Assembly (NCBI GenBank): GCA_029881495.1
Contig: JAOUMJ010000008.1
Location: 56,668 to 120,667 of the forward strand
Direction: 5' to 3'
DNA: 64,000 nucleotides
From: Nitrospinota bacterium
GTDB lineage: Bacteria; Nitrospinota_A; UBA7883; JACRGQ01
Made by a program: the position numbers and the translations under genes. Below the pieces are notes generated by a model. It saw only the letters and a list, made by a program, of their open reading frames with translations. It was not told where the DNA came from and searched no databases. Shown in pieces: positions 9,480 to 18,000 of this stretch; the stretch's first letter is position 1; each line of letters starts with the position of its first letter.

Positions 9480-10688
9480 ATGAAAGCGTTGATCCTTGCC
9501 GCTGGCGGTGGAACGAACATGAGTCCGTTCTCTGAAACGAGGCCGAAATCTATGTTGCATGTCGCCGGGCGTCCCCTCCTTTACCGCACGATAAACATGC
9601 TTAGGGATTCGGGTTTCAGCGAAGTTTTCCTCGTAATCGGCCCCAAAGGCGACAAGGTGAAGGAATATTTCGGTAATGGCGAAAATCTGGACATATCACT
9701 CAGTTATGTTTTCCAGAAAAAACAGGACGGTATTGGCGATGCGCTTCTTCAGGCGGAGAAATGGATTAATCCGGGGGAGCATTTTCTCCTGGTCTATTCG
9801 GATGTCGTTACGGACGAAAATATCTTTGCCAGTGTTTTACAGTCTTTTGGAGTTTCAAACGTACCGGTAGCGGGCATAGTGTTACCCACGCAGTCTTCCG
9901 CTTTCGGGAACGTTTATATGGATAAGAATATGGGGATAACGAAAATAGTGGAAAATCCCGCTGGCAAGGGTACAGGCAATTATGTGCTTGGAGGGGTGTT
10001 CGTGCTCCCATATGCTTTTTTCAGCTACCTGAAAAAAGTAAACGGCAATATGACGAAGGCGCTTGCGTCACTTATTTCGAACGAAGGATTGAAAGCCTCC
10101 ATCTGGGAGAAGGGGTGGATAGACATCGGTTATCCATGGGACATTCTTTCAGCGAATCGGATGATCATGGATACATGGAAGACCTCCTCCGTCCATCAAA
10201 ACATCGTGGTCAAGGATGCGAAACTGAAGGGCCCAGTATTTATAGAGGAGGGTGTGGAGATACGCTCGGGCGCGATCATCCAGGGGCCGTCGTTTATTGG
10301 AAGGGGTTCCTATATAGGGAACAATGTTCTTATAAGGAAATACTCCTCGCTGGGGCCAGAGTCTACCGTAGGTTTCGGCGTCGAACTAAAAAACTGCGTC
10401 CTCTTCGGGAAATCCAGGATCGGCCGTCTCTCTTTCATAGGGGATAGCGTCATCGGCATGAATGTAGATATTGGTTCCGGCACAATGACGATAAACTGCA
10501 ATATCGACAAGGCCGTAGTTAAGACGAAGATAAACAGGACGGAATTGAACACAGGGATGTCAAAGCTCGGCGCGTTCGTCGGGGATAACTCCGTATTGGG
10601 TTGCGGGCACAATCTGAAGCCTGGTTCGATTATAAAGAACGGAGTGGTGGTACCGCATCATCTTACTTTCCCGAAAGAGGTGAGATAG
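9480..10688 (+). CDS. Archaeal-GlmU-like sugar-1-phosphate nucleotidyltransferase/acyltransferase
   Basis: 402 residues: an N-terminal nucleotidyltransferase domain (1-~235) and a C-terminal left-handed beta-helix of hexapeptide repeats. The beta-helix includes GDSVIGMNVDIGSGT followed by TINCN, a layout like the archaeal bifunctional GlmU family (ST0452/MJ1101 type). The signature starts LAAGGGTNMSP where the family has GxGTR: the phosphate-contacting Arg is Asn here. RPKSM, YSDVV and GGVFVLP are present. The nucleotidyltransferase may therefore be weak or altered while the acyltransferase domain looks complete. It lies 15 nt after the first glmS and 2 nt before the second. Confidence 0.8.
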   Translation: MKALILAAGGGTNMSPFSETRPKSMLHVAGRPLLYRTINMLRDSGFSEVFLVIGPKGDKVKEYFGNGENLDISLSYVFQKKQDGIGDALLQAEKWINPGEHFLLVYSDVVTDENIFASVLQSFGVSNVPVAGIVLPTQSSAFGNVYMDKNMGITKIVENPAGKGTGNYVLGGVFVLPYAFFSYLKKVNGNMTKALASLISNEGLKASIWEKGWIDIGYPWDILSANRMIMDTWKTSSVHQNIVVKDAKLKGPVFIEEGVEIRSGAIIQGPSFIGRGSYIGNNVLIRKYSSLGPESTVGFGVELKNCVLFGKSRIGRLSFIGDSVIGMNVDIGSGTMTINCNIDKAVVKTKINRTELNTGMSKLGAFVGDNSVLGCGHNLKPGSIIKNGVVVPHHLTFPKEVR

Positions 10689-10690
10689 CC

Positions 10691-12511
10691 ATGTGCGGAA
10701 TCAGCGGCGTCGTTTCATCGCAGAATGTGGTTTCCAGGCTACAGTCCGGCATTCAGAATCTTGAATACAGAGGTTACGATTCATGCGGCATGGCCGTTCT
10801 GAACGGCAGTGGCACGGTCGTCAGGAAAAATATCGGTTATGTGGCGGAAGTTGCAGAAAGGGAGAAGTTCTCGTCGCTTACCGGTTCTGTCGGTATCGCT
10901 CACACAAGATGGGCCACCCACGGCGGCGTAACACAGCAGAACGCGCATCCGCATCTGAGTTGCGACGGCAGGATAGCGATAGTGCACAACGGAATAATAA
11001 GCAACTATCTGAAACTGAAAAAATACCTTGAAGGGCAGAAACATGTTTTCACTTCCGAGACCGATTCGGAAGTAGTCGCCCACCTGATAGAGGAGTATGT
11101 AAACAACGGAAGAACCATAGAAGCCGCGTTCGTGGAGGCGTTAAGGGAGCTGGAAGGTTCATTCGCCATCGCCCTCGTCTCGGTGAATGATCCGAACAGA
11201 ATATATTGCGCCAAACATGAAAGTCCGCTCATCATCGGCCTCGGCGAGAACGAGAACTACGTCGGTTCCGATTTTAACGCCTTCATCGAACACACCAAGA
11301 GTTCGGTCATTCTGGATGACGGGGAATTCGCGATTGTATCAAACGAAGGGTATTCGGTAAAAAAGATCAAGAATGGGGAGCCTGTCCTGAAAAAGGTAAC
11401 CATCATTGAATGGGACGCCGAAATGGCCAAAAAAGGGGGCTTCCCGCATTTCATGCTCAAGGAGATTCACGAACAGCCAGATTCGGTAGCCAATGTTCTC
11501 GCCATTGAAGAAAAGAAAATCGTGGAGCTCGCCCGGATGATTGTTGAAGCTAAACATTCATACCTTGTAGGCGTTGGCACCACATATTACGCCGCGCTGT
11601 TCGGGCAGTATCAGTTCGCGGAGCTCGCCGGGATCATGGCTCCGGCCGTTAGCTCGGACGAGGCGCTTGAATCCGCCCCGATGTCCGAGGGAGATTTTAT
11701 CCTTGCCGTTTCACAGTCGGGCGAAACCTACGATACTCTCCGGGTGCTTCGTACAGCGAAAAAGAACCGGGTGAAAACCGCCGCCATCGTCAATGTAATA
11801 GGTTCCACAATGTCGCGCATGGTCGACATTGCGGTGATGCAGGGGTCAGGGCCGGAGATATGCGTGATTTCCACCAAGGTGGCGATTGCGCAGATGGTCT
11901 CTCTCATGCGTGTCGCAATCGAGGCGGGAGTGATAACGAAAAAGATATCTCAGGCGAAAAAGAGGGAATACATGAAACAGCTGGGGAGCCTGCCGGAACT
12001 TATTGGCACCTTCCTCAACGAGAACTCCGCTTTCATACACAATCTTGCCACAAGGCAGGCGCATCAGAACAACTGGCTCTTCCTAGGCAGGGGGAAATAT
12101 TATCCCATGGCTCTTGAGGCCGCGTTGAAGGTCAAGGAAGTCGCGTACCACCACGCCGAAGGTATGCCTGCCGGATTTCTAAAGCATGGCACCATCGCGC
12201 TGATAGATGAAAAGATACGCACCATGGTTTTCCTCCCGCCCGAAAGCGACAAGGGACTTTATGGAATGATCATGAGTTCCATCGAAGAGGTGAACGCAAG
12301 AGGCGGGAGCATCGTCGGGATACATTTTTCAAAGTCGTTGAAAAACTCGAAGCTCTTTTCAGACCAGCTCTGTCTCCCCAAAACTCACCCCTTCATAGCG
12401 CCTATAATCACGCTGGTTGCGGCGCAACTATATTCCTATTTTGTGGCAACCGCCCTGGGACGCAATGTCGATAAGCCGAGGGCCCTGGCGAAGTCCGTTA
12501 CCGTAGCGTGA
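10691..12511 (+). CDS. glmS: GlmS-like glutamine-fructose-6-phosphate transaminase with Cys1 and divergent isomerase segment
   Basis: 606 residues from ATG 10691, preceded by GAGGTGA inside the upstream stop; the frame upstream belongs to another gene. MCGISGVV supplies the glutaminase nucleophile Cys, with RWATHG, HNG and ETDSE conserved. The SIS part keeps SQSGETYDT, STKVA, KEVAYHHAEG, LKHG and AKSVTV, but reads SSDEALES where bacterial GlmS has SSEFRY, and AGFLKHG where GlmS has AGELKHG. That pattern reminds me of archaeal GlmS sequences (from memory, unchecked). It overlaps the next gene by 4 nt (GTGA). Confidence 0.9.
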   Translation: MCGISGVVSSQNVVSRLQSGIQNLEYRGYDSCGMAVLNGSGTVVRKNIGYVAEVAEREKFSSLTGSVGIAHTRWATHGGVTQQNAHPHLSCDGRIAIVHNGIISNYLKLKKYLEGQKHVFTSETDSEVVAHLIEEYVNNGRTIEAAFVEALRELEGSFAIALVSVNDPNRIYCAKHESPLIIGLGENENYVGSDFNAFIEHTKSSVILDDGEFAIVSNEGYSVKKIKNGEPVLKKVTIIEWDAEMAKKGGFPHFMLKEIHEQPDSVANVLAIEEKKIVELARMIVEAKHSYLVGVGTTYYAALFGQYQFAELAGIMAPAVSSDEALESAPMSEGDFILAVSQSGETYDTLRVLRTAKKNRVKTAAIVNVIGSTMSRMVDIAVMQGSGPEICVISTKVAIAQMVSLMRVAIEAGVITKKISQAKKREYMKQLGSLPELIGTFLNENSAFIHNLATRQAHQNNWLFLGRGKYYPMALEAALKVKEVAYHHAEGMPAGFLKHGTIALIDEKIRTMVFLPPESDKGLYGMIMSSIEEVNARGGSIVGIHFSKSLKNSKLFSDQLCLPKTHPFIAPIITLVAAQLYSYFVATALGRNVDKPRALAKSVTVA

Positions 12512-14418
12512 CAAAAAACAGCTACGACAAAACCCCTCCTGCCGTAGCGCGTATTCAGGGGACGGACGGCGTTCGCGCGCAGGTCGCCATAGCGACAGGT
12601 TTTGAGGAGGGGCCTCTTGAAGTTTTTCAGAAGTATGGGGTGATGACGGAAGAGTTTTTCGAGCTCTACTGCTACTCCCATGTCACCGCCCTTATCGAGC
12701 GCGGAGAGCTGGAAAAAGGGGGAGAGGTGTTGATCGGCTGGGACTCCCGCGATGTTGAAGGATTCTACACATCCAAGGCGCTCTCCGGCATAGCAAAGGG
12801 TGGGGCAAAGCCGTGCGTACTTGGAACTATCCCGACGCCCGGTGTTTCGCTCGCACTTTTCGCGCGCGGTACCTCTACCGCCTTCATGATCACCGCCTCA
12901 CACAATCCGAGCGATCAGAATGGAATAAAGATATTTCTCTCTCCTCACGGAGGGAAAACCCTTCCCGCCGACGACGAGATATTGACGGCGAAATTGTTTA
13001 AAACCGATTATGAAAAGGTGAGGCTGGCAAAAATTCTTTTTGAATCGGAAGATATCTCGTCCTGGGCGCGCTCACTGTTCATAGATTTTCATGCCGACCC
13101 GCGCAACAGCTGGGGAGGAAAACAGGATCTTTTTGCCGACACGGTTGTTGTGCTGGATACGGCGCACGGGGCGACGGCAGGCGTCGTTAAAGATATCTTC
13201 AACAGGTGCGGGATAAACGACATAATCCATGTGGCATCGGAGCAGAACGGGAACATAAACGAGAATTCGGGAGTCGCCATGCTGGAGGGGATCAAGTCGA
13301 TCAGCTACGCTGATTATGAGGCCGGCTCAAGCATTTCGTCTCACCAGGGTGTGAACGCGATATTTGCGGAGATCGCCTGTCGCCGTGAAGCATACGCCAG
13401 GGGGGAGAAAAAACTATTTGGTGTAGTTTTCGATGGCGACGGCGACAGATTTTTCCTCCTCTACTACCAATCCGATAGCGATTCCGTGCATGTTCTTTCT
13501 GGGGATGAATGCGCGGCACTGCAGGGGGAATACCTGATAAAGAGAGATCCCGAAAAATACAGAGGGACGCTTTTCGTCCATTCGGTTGAAAGTGATATCA
13601 ATCTGGCTCGGCACGCTGACGCTCTTGGATTTGTTCCGAGGCTCACCGCGGTAGGGGACAAATGGGTGCTTCAGGAGGCGATACTCTCGGGCGACAAATT
13701 CGGTATCGGATGCGAGGAGACAGGCCACTCCATACATGGCGGATACGCAGTCGATGCAAGCGGGTCGGAAAGGCTTTTCTATGCCGGAAACGGGATAAAG
13801 GGGGCCATAAACACTCTTTGCGCGATAATGGAACTTTCGAAAAGTGAGCGGGGATTTTCCGAAAAATTCCTCGAGCCTTTCGAGCCGGGTTATAAAAAGA
13901 CCTCCTACTCCTACTACGTCAACAAGAAATCGTTCCACCGTGGGAGCCGTATATGGAACGGGGTAAAGGAGATCGTGGAGAAATTTTTCTCCGCCGCTTC
14001 CGGCGAGTTTGTCATCAGGGAGGAGCCGATGGACTCCGAGCCAGATATGCTCTATTTCCTTATTCGGGACAAGGGGGATAAAATCATGGGGTCGGTTTTC
14101 GTAAGGAATTCCGGCACCGAGGACAAAATAGGGGTAAACCTTCGGGGCGATGCGCCTCTCAGCAAGATGCTTGGGGATGTTGCCGATGAAGCTGTGTTCT
14201 ACCTGATGCGCGAAATGAAAAATATGGAAAATCCGCTGGCAAAGGCTGAAAGTGAGATACTGAAAAAGATATCAGAACGGGAATCGATTAACGAAGATGA
14301 GTTCACCCATATCGGATTTAAAAGGCTGATTACGGAGATGGAGATAAAACAGAAGCTGATAAGGAGGTACGGGAGCGGTTATGAGCTTACCGGGCTGGGG
14401 AGGAGATTGATTGGTTAA
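12508..14418 (+). CDS. Phosphohexomutase (GlmM/phosphoglucomutase superfamily) with C-terminal extension
   Basis: Alpha-D-phosphohexomutase, expected here to convert glucosamine-6-P to glucosamine-1-P. Start GTG 12508 overlaps the glmS stop. Motifs in order: phosphoserine loop TASHNPSDQNGIKIF (Ser131), metal loop DGDGDRFF, sugar loop GCEETGHSI (family GEESGH) and phosphate-binding RNSGTEDK. At 636 residues it is ~180 longer than GlmM, because of insertions in the middle domains and a C-terminal helical tail of ~65 residues (LKKISERESINEDEF...LTGLGRRLIG) that resembles a small winged-helix element. Substrate (GlcN, Glc or another hexose phosphate) is inferred from neighbours. Confidence 0.85.
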   Translation: MTKNSYDKTPPAVARIQGTDGVRAQVAIATGFEEGPLEVFQKYGVMTEEFFELYCYSHVTALIERGELEKGGEVLIGWDSRDVEGFYTSKALSGIAKGGAKPCVLGTIPTPGVSLALFARGTSTAFMITASHNPSDQNGIKIFLSPHGGKTLPADDEILTAKLFKTDYEKVRLAKILFESEDISSWARSLFIDFHADPRNSWGGKQDLFADTVVVLDTAHGATAGVVKDIFNRCGINDIIHVASEQNGNINENSGVAMLEGIKSISYADYEAGSSISSHQGVNAIFAEIACRREAYARGEKKLFGVVFDGDGDRFFLLYYQSDSDSVHVLSGDECAALQGEYLIKRDPEKYRGTLFVHSVESDINLARHADALGFVPRLTAVGDKWVLQEAILSGDKFGIGCEETGHSIHGGYAVDASGSERLFYAGNGIKGAINTLCAIMELSKSERGFSEKFLEPFEPGYKKTSYSYYVNKKSFHRGSRIWNGVKEIVEKFFSAASGEFVIREEPMDSEPDMLYFLIRDKGDKIMGSVFVRNSGTEDKIGVNLRGDAPLSKMLGDVADEAVFYLMREMKNMENPLAKAESEILKKISERESINEDEFTHIGFKRLITEMEIKQKLIRRYGSGYELTGLGRRLIG

Positions 14419-15229
14419 AATACCAGGTTACCAGGGGTTGTTCCCTTCCGTGAAAGATTTTGACCATGCGGCGATTTTCACCGGATGCGAAAGGGCCTGG
14501 GACGCGCTTGCGAAAATAGAAGGGTATATCAGCGGATATATTTCCGCCCTGGAGGATACCCCTATTCCCGAAGGACTTGAAATACAGTCGGGGCACGAGT
14601 CTTACCTTTTCTGTTCCAGCCCTCTTCGGCTGGAGAGGGATTTTTATTCGAGCAGTTTGAAAATACTGATAAGGAGCGGAACAAGAATAGAGACAACGGC
14701 TATCATAAAGGGACCGGCGATAATCGGCAAAAACTGCGATATACGGCAGGGGGCATACTTGAGGGGATACTTGATAGCAGGCGATACATGCACACTCGGG
14801 CATACGACGGAGATAAAAGGCTCCATCATCATGAACCATTCCGAGATGGGGCATTTCAATTACATCGGTGATTCGGTCATCGGCAGTTTCGTAAATATCG
14901 GCGCGGGAACGAAACTCGCCAACCTGAAATTCCGCTCCCCTTCCGAAAAGGAGAACGTGAATTTCCCCGAGATAAGTTTTGTGGCGAAAGATCCGGAAAA
15001 CGGCAAATCGGAAATAGTGATGACAGGGTTGTCGAAATTCGGCGCCGTGCTTGGCGATTACTGCGAGCTGGGGTGCAACTCCGTTCTTTCGCCCGCTGTC
15101 ATCCTCGGCACCGAGTGCTGGGTCTATCCGAATTTCACCGTGCCATCGGGATATTACGATGCGAAAAGTTTTATCGCCCCAGCGACGCTGAAGGCGAAAA
15201 CACGCCCCCTTCCGCATAGTTCCCGTTAA
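14411..15229 (+). CDS. Left-handed beta-helix acyltransferase, archaeal-GlmU C-terminal-like
   Basis: 272-residue hexapeptide-repeat protein. TTG start at 14411 with AGGAGA 4 nt upstream, overlapping the mutase by 8 nt. About 75 N-terminal residues of unclear fold precede the beta-helix. GDSVIGSFVNIGAGTKLANLKFR matches the same region of the bifunctional protein encoded at 9480 and of archaeal GlmU acetyltransferase domains. No nucleotidyltransferase domain is present. Simplest reading: it supplies the glucosamine-1-P acetyltransferase missing from the truncated GlmU at 6887. It is last in the run starting at murA. Confidence 0.8.
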   Translation: MVKIPGYQGLFPSVKDFDHAAIFTGCERAWDALAKIEGYISGYISALEDTPIPEGLEIQSGHESYLFCSSPLRLERDFYSSSLKILIRSGTRIETTAIIKGPAIIGKNCDIRQGAYLRGYLIAGDTCTLGHTTEIKGSIIMNHSEMGHFNYIGDSVIGSFVNIGAGTKLANLKFRSPSEKENVNFPEISFVAKDPENGKSEIVMTGLSKFGAVLGDYCELGCNSVLSPAVILGTECWVYPNFTVPSGYYDAKSFIAPATLKAKTRPLPHSSR

Positions 15230-15328
15230 ACTGCGCTACTTTTACCGATTCCTGACGAAAGTCATAGTCGTATTTTTCATTTGCAGTTAAAATCAGGTTT
15301 AACAAAATATAACGGAGAAAAAGGAAAA

Positions 15329-15526
15329 ATGCCGACTATTACTGAAGATATGACTATCAACGAAGTTGTGAACAAGTACCCCGCAACGATGAAGGTATTT
15401 AACGACCATAAGGTCGATTCGTGCTGTGGAGGAGCAGAGAGCATCAAAACAACCGCGAACGTTGCGAATGCCGATATACCGAAATTGATGGAAGACCTTA
15501 ACAACGCCGTGAACAAAAAGGGATGA
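15329..15526 (+). CDS. DUF542/ScdA_N (Ric N-terminal) domain protein
   Basis: 65-residue protein consisting only of the N-terminal domain of Ric/YtfE/ScdA iron-centre repair proteins: MTINEVVNKYPATMKVFNDHKVDSCCGG. The conserved CCGG motif is intact. The haemerythrin di-iron domain normally attached is absent. GGAGAAAAAGGAAAA precedes ATG 15329; the in-frame TTG at 15281 is less likely. It overlaps the next gene by 4 nt. Role inferred: binding or delivery of iron or a thiol in Fe-S repair or nitrosative stress. Confidence 0.85.
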   Translation: MPTITEDMTINEVVNKYPATMKVFNDHKVDSCCGGAESIKTTANVANADIPKLMEDLNNAVNKKG

Positions 15527-16170
15527 AAATGAAGCATACAAAATGGAAGCAGGATTTCTTTGCCAATGTAGAACCTATCGCCATGCGCGATCCCCTCGCG
15601 TCGGTGCTTGGCGCTACGGACGATGACGAACCTATCTACTACTCCTATCAGGATTGCGTAAAGGTATCGGGCCACGCGTGCGCGTCGGTTTCATCGGCGT
15701 ATCAGATGACGAAACTGGCGCTCAAGGCGCTTTATGGTGATGAGATACCTGTGCGCGGGAATATCAACGTTCGCTACGCAGGGGGACGTGAAGACGGCGC
15801 CAACGGCCCCATCGGCCAGGTGATACAGTTCATCACCGGCGCGGCGATTGAGACCGGATTCCACGGCCTCGGCGGCAGGTATGTCCGCTCGGATAGGTTT
15901 GTTTATGACGATGAGATGGACGCAGTCGGACCCGGCATCGTCGCAATTTTCAAACGCGCCGATACCGGGAAGGAAGTCCTTGCGCGCGCTGTCCCGTCGC
16001 TTGTGAAGATGACGGACGAGGAGATGGAGAATTCCAACTACATGCCAAAGGTTATCCAGGGCGCGGCAACGCCCGAGGAGCGGGAGAAGTTCTACATGTA
16101 CTGGCAGGGAAAGAACAAGAAGATACTCCTCGAAGATAATCCCCAGGCCTTCACGGTAGAGGAAGTCTGA
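15523..16170 (+). CDS. FmdE-like putative metal-binding protein
   Basis: 215 residues, cytoplasmic. The segment SGHACASVSSAYQMTKLALKAL resembles the GHxC(P) core of the formylmethanofuran dehydrogenase subunit E (FmdE) domain, found in many non-methanogens as a metal- or haem-binding module. Later RYAGGREDGANGPIGQ and GFHGLGGRYVRSDRF look structured but carry no catalytic signature I recognise. Translation is probably coupled to the DUF542 gene (ATGA overlap); ATG 15529 is an alternative start with GGGA 5 nt upstream. A joint role in iron or redox sensing is inference. Confidence 0.55.
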   Translation: MKMKHTKWKQDFFANVEPIAMRDPLASVLGATDDDEPIYYSYQDCVKVSGHACASVSSAYQMTKLALKALYGDEIPVRGNINVRYAGGREDGANGPIGQVIQFITGAAIETGFHGLGGRYVRSDRFVYDDEMDAVGPGIVAIFKRADTGKEVLARAVPSLVKMTDEEMENSNYMPKVIQGAATPEEREKFYMYWQGKNKKILLEDNPQAFTVEEV

Positions 16171-16376
16171 CGGCCTCTAGTTTTTTCCGCTAAGGGATAT
16201 CCTCGGACGCCTGGCTGCCGGATATCCTTCAAGTTGATTTCGGACAGCGAGTGCCCCTCTTTGCGCCTCCATCCCGGAAGCACACCGCCGGGGTGGATTA
16301 TCACGTCCGATGTATAGGTAATTCCGTCGATGACCATCTTTCCGAAAACGTATTTGTCAATCATCGCGCACCTCAT
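16092..16376 (-). pseudogene. Truncated Mth938-domain (DUF498) remnant
   Basis: 94-codon minus-strand ORF whose first ~49 residues (IDKYVFGKMVIDGITYTSD, then VLPGWRRKEGHSL) match the start of Mth938-like proteins, normally 110-125 residues. From LKDI onward the sequence no longer resembles the family and ends inside the 3' end of the convergent FmdE-like gene. The divergence point coincides with an inverted repeat (16192-16229). Its ATG overlaps the nfeD stop (ATGA), so it was, or still is, translated with nfeD. Best read as a decayed 3'-truncated gene; a functional short protein is not excluded. Confidence 0.6.
16192..16229. repeat. Imperfect inverted repeat at the Mth938 break point
   Basis: AAGGGATATCC (16192-16202) and GGATATCCTT (16220-16229) pair over 9-10 bp with one bulged G and a 17-nt spacer. 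No T-run follows on either strand, so it is not a typical intrinsic terminator. It lies between the convergent FmdE-like and nfeD genes. Confidence 0.6.
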
Positions 16377-17743
16377 GCGGAGTCGGTTGGTTTATTCCCC
16401 TCGTTGCTGTACGGTTCAATGATAAGGATCGGCCCCTCTTTTTTGACGACTTTTACCGCGCCACCTTTTTCGATGTTCCCCGCGGTACTGCGGACTTCCC
16501 ATAGCTCGCCGTCTATCTCCGCGGAGCCGACAGGGGTAAGGGGGGTCATGGCGATTCCGATCTCACCTATCAGCCCTTCGGATCCGATGCTCATTTTCCT
16601 CGGTTTCATGAATATGGCCCAGCTCACCATGAAGAAAAATAGTCCACCCATGAAGAGCGCCACTGGGATGATCACCGCGAGATTGACCTTCATGTATTCG
16701 TCGGGGTGGTCGATGAGCATGATTCCCCCAAGAATCATCGAGACTACCCCGCCGATAGTGAGGGCGCCGAAAGAAGGGACGAACAGCTCCGCCAGAAAAA
16801 GGATCATCGCCAATATCAGGAGGAGGAGCCCAGCGTAATTGACCGGGAGTGACTGCAGTGCGAAAAATCCGAGGATGAGGCAGATACCCCCTATTATGCC
16901 GGGGAGCACCACGCCGGGGTTCGACATTTCAAAAAATATTCCGTAGAAACCTATCATCAGAAGGATGTAGGCGACGGTCGGGTTTGAGATGATATCGAGA
17001 AACTTCTGCCGTTCGGTCATTTCGATGGTGACCCGTCCCGCGCTTTTTATGTCGATAGTCTTCATTCCGGTAGCGGTTTTCACCTCTTTCCCGTCGATCT
17101 GCTTTAGAAGCTCATCCAGATTTTCCGCCACATAATCGATGATGTTCTTTTTTAAAGCCTCTTTTTCATCGACGCTCACAGCCTTTCTGACAGCCTCCTC
17201 GGCCCAGTCTCCGTTCCTACCCCTCTCTTGGGCAAGTGAGCGTATGTATGAGGCGGCGTCATTTTGCACCTTCTTCTCCATTGTCCTGCTCATCTCCTGT
17301 CCCCCACCGGAAACCGGGCTTGCCGCCCCCTGTGAAGTTCCAGGCGCCATTGCGGATATGTGCGAAGCCATCGCGATAAAAGTTCCAGCCGAGGCCGCAC
17401 GCGAGCCTGGAGGTGAGACGTAAACAGCCACCGGGATGGAGGAGTTCATTATCTCCTTCACGATGATCCTCATTGACGTATCGAGGCCGCCGGGTGTGTC
17501 CATGGTGATGACTATCAGGGATGCGGAGTTCTCGTCGTTTATTTTCGTTATATTCCCCGCGAGGAATTCCGCCGCTATCGGGTTGATAATCCCCGCAAAT
17601 TCGAGCACTTTTACGGGTTTTACGGCGCTGGTCGCATTTTCGGCCCCTCTGTCTGCGCTCTCTTTTCCCCCCGCGGTTGTAAGCGGCAAGGCGGAAAACG
17701 CGAGAAACAGCGCGATAGCCCAAAAATATTTAAGCGTTACCAT
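16373..17743 (-). CDS. nfeD: NfeD family membrane-bound serine protease (ClpP-class)
   Basis: 456 residues. N-terminal signal segment (about 1-25), a ClpP/SPP-like Ser-Lys protease domain with DTPGGLD and nucleophile Ser in SRAASAGTFI, then a cluster of membrane helices from about residue 245 (VAYILLMIGFYGIFFEM onward). A C-terminal OB-fold NfeD domain (SIGSEGLIGEIGIA...VRSTAGNIEKGGAVKVV) follows. The family works with stomatin-like proteins in membrane quality control; no stomatin gene is adjacent here. It is divergent from tRNA-Val. Confidence 0.92.
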   Translation of the reverse strand: MVTLKYFWAIALFLAFSALPLTTAGGKESADRGAENATSAVKPVKVLEFAGIINPIAAEFLAGNITKINDENSASLIVITMDTPGGLDTSMRIIVKEIMNSSIPVAVYVSPPGSRAASAGTFIAMASHISAMAPGTSQGAASPVSGGGQEMSRTMEKKVQNDAASYIRSLAQERGRNGDWAEEAVRKAVSVDEKEALKKNIIDYVAENLDELLKQIDGKEVKTATGMKTIDIKSAGRVTIEMTERQKFLDIISNPTVAYILLMIGFYGIFFEMSNPGVVLPGIIGGICLILGFFALQSLPVNYAGLLLLILAMILFLAELFVPSFGALTIGGVVSMILGGIMLIDHPDEYMKVNLAVIIPVALFMGGLFFFMVSWAIFMKPRKMSIGSEGLIGEIGIAMTPLTPVGSAEIDGELWEVRSTAGNIEKGGAVKVVKKEGPILIIEPYSNEGNKPTDSA

Positions 17744-17851
17744 ATCAATATTATTCCATATTTGAGGAAAGGGTTCCGAATATAGTTGAAAAGCGAAAAC
17801 TGCGGTGTATTTCCCTGAAGAAGTTTTTGTTTATTAAAAACGGCTATCTGT

Positions 17852-17857
17852 TATAAT
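17852..17857 (+). promoter_or_regulatory. -10 box of tRNA-Val
   Basis: Perfect TATAAT ending 11 nt before the tRNA 5' end. The best -35 candidate, TTGTTT at 17827-17832, has a long 19-nt spacer. Confidence 0.5.
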
Positions 17858-17868
17858 TCCTTCTTCGT

Positions 17869-17944
17869 GGGCGAATAGCTCAGCTGGGAGAGCACCTGCC
17901 TTACAAGCAGGGGGTCACAGGTTCGATCCCTGTTTCGCCCACCA
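17869..17944 (+). tRNA. tRNA-Val (anticodon TAC)
   Basis: 76-nt cloverleaf. Acceptor GGGCGAA pairs with TTCGCCC; D-arm AGCTC...GAGC; anticodon stem CCTGC/GCAGG around loop CTTACAA, giving anticodon TAC. The T-arm has GGTTCGATCC. The ACCA end is encoded, so CCA is genomic. Confidence 0.97.
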
Positions 17945-18000
17945 TATTTCGATAGCACACTAAAATTCCATCACGGCAGGAAACATACGGGGAGAGGCGT

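Noticed and set aside
14387..15217. 276-codon minus-strand ORF
   Set aside because: Shadow of the beta-helix acyltransferase, which has ribosome site, motifs and operon context.
16171..16229. Intrinsic terminator downstream of the FmdE-like gene
   Set aside because: The inverted repeat is not followed by a T-run on either strand; the T-run precedes it.
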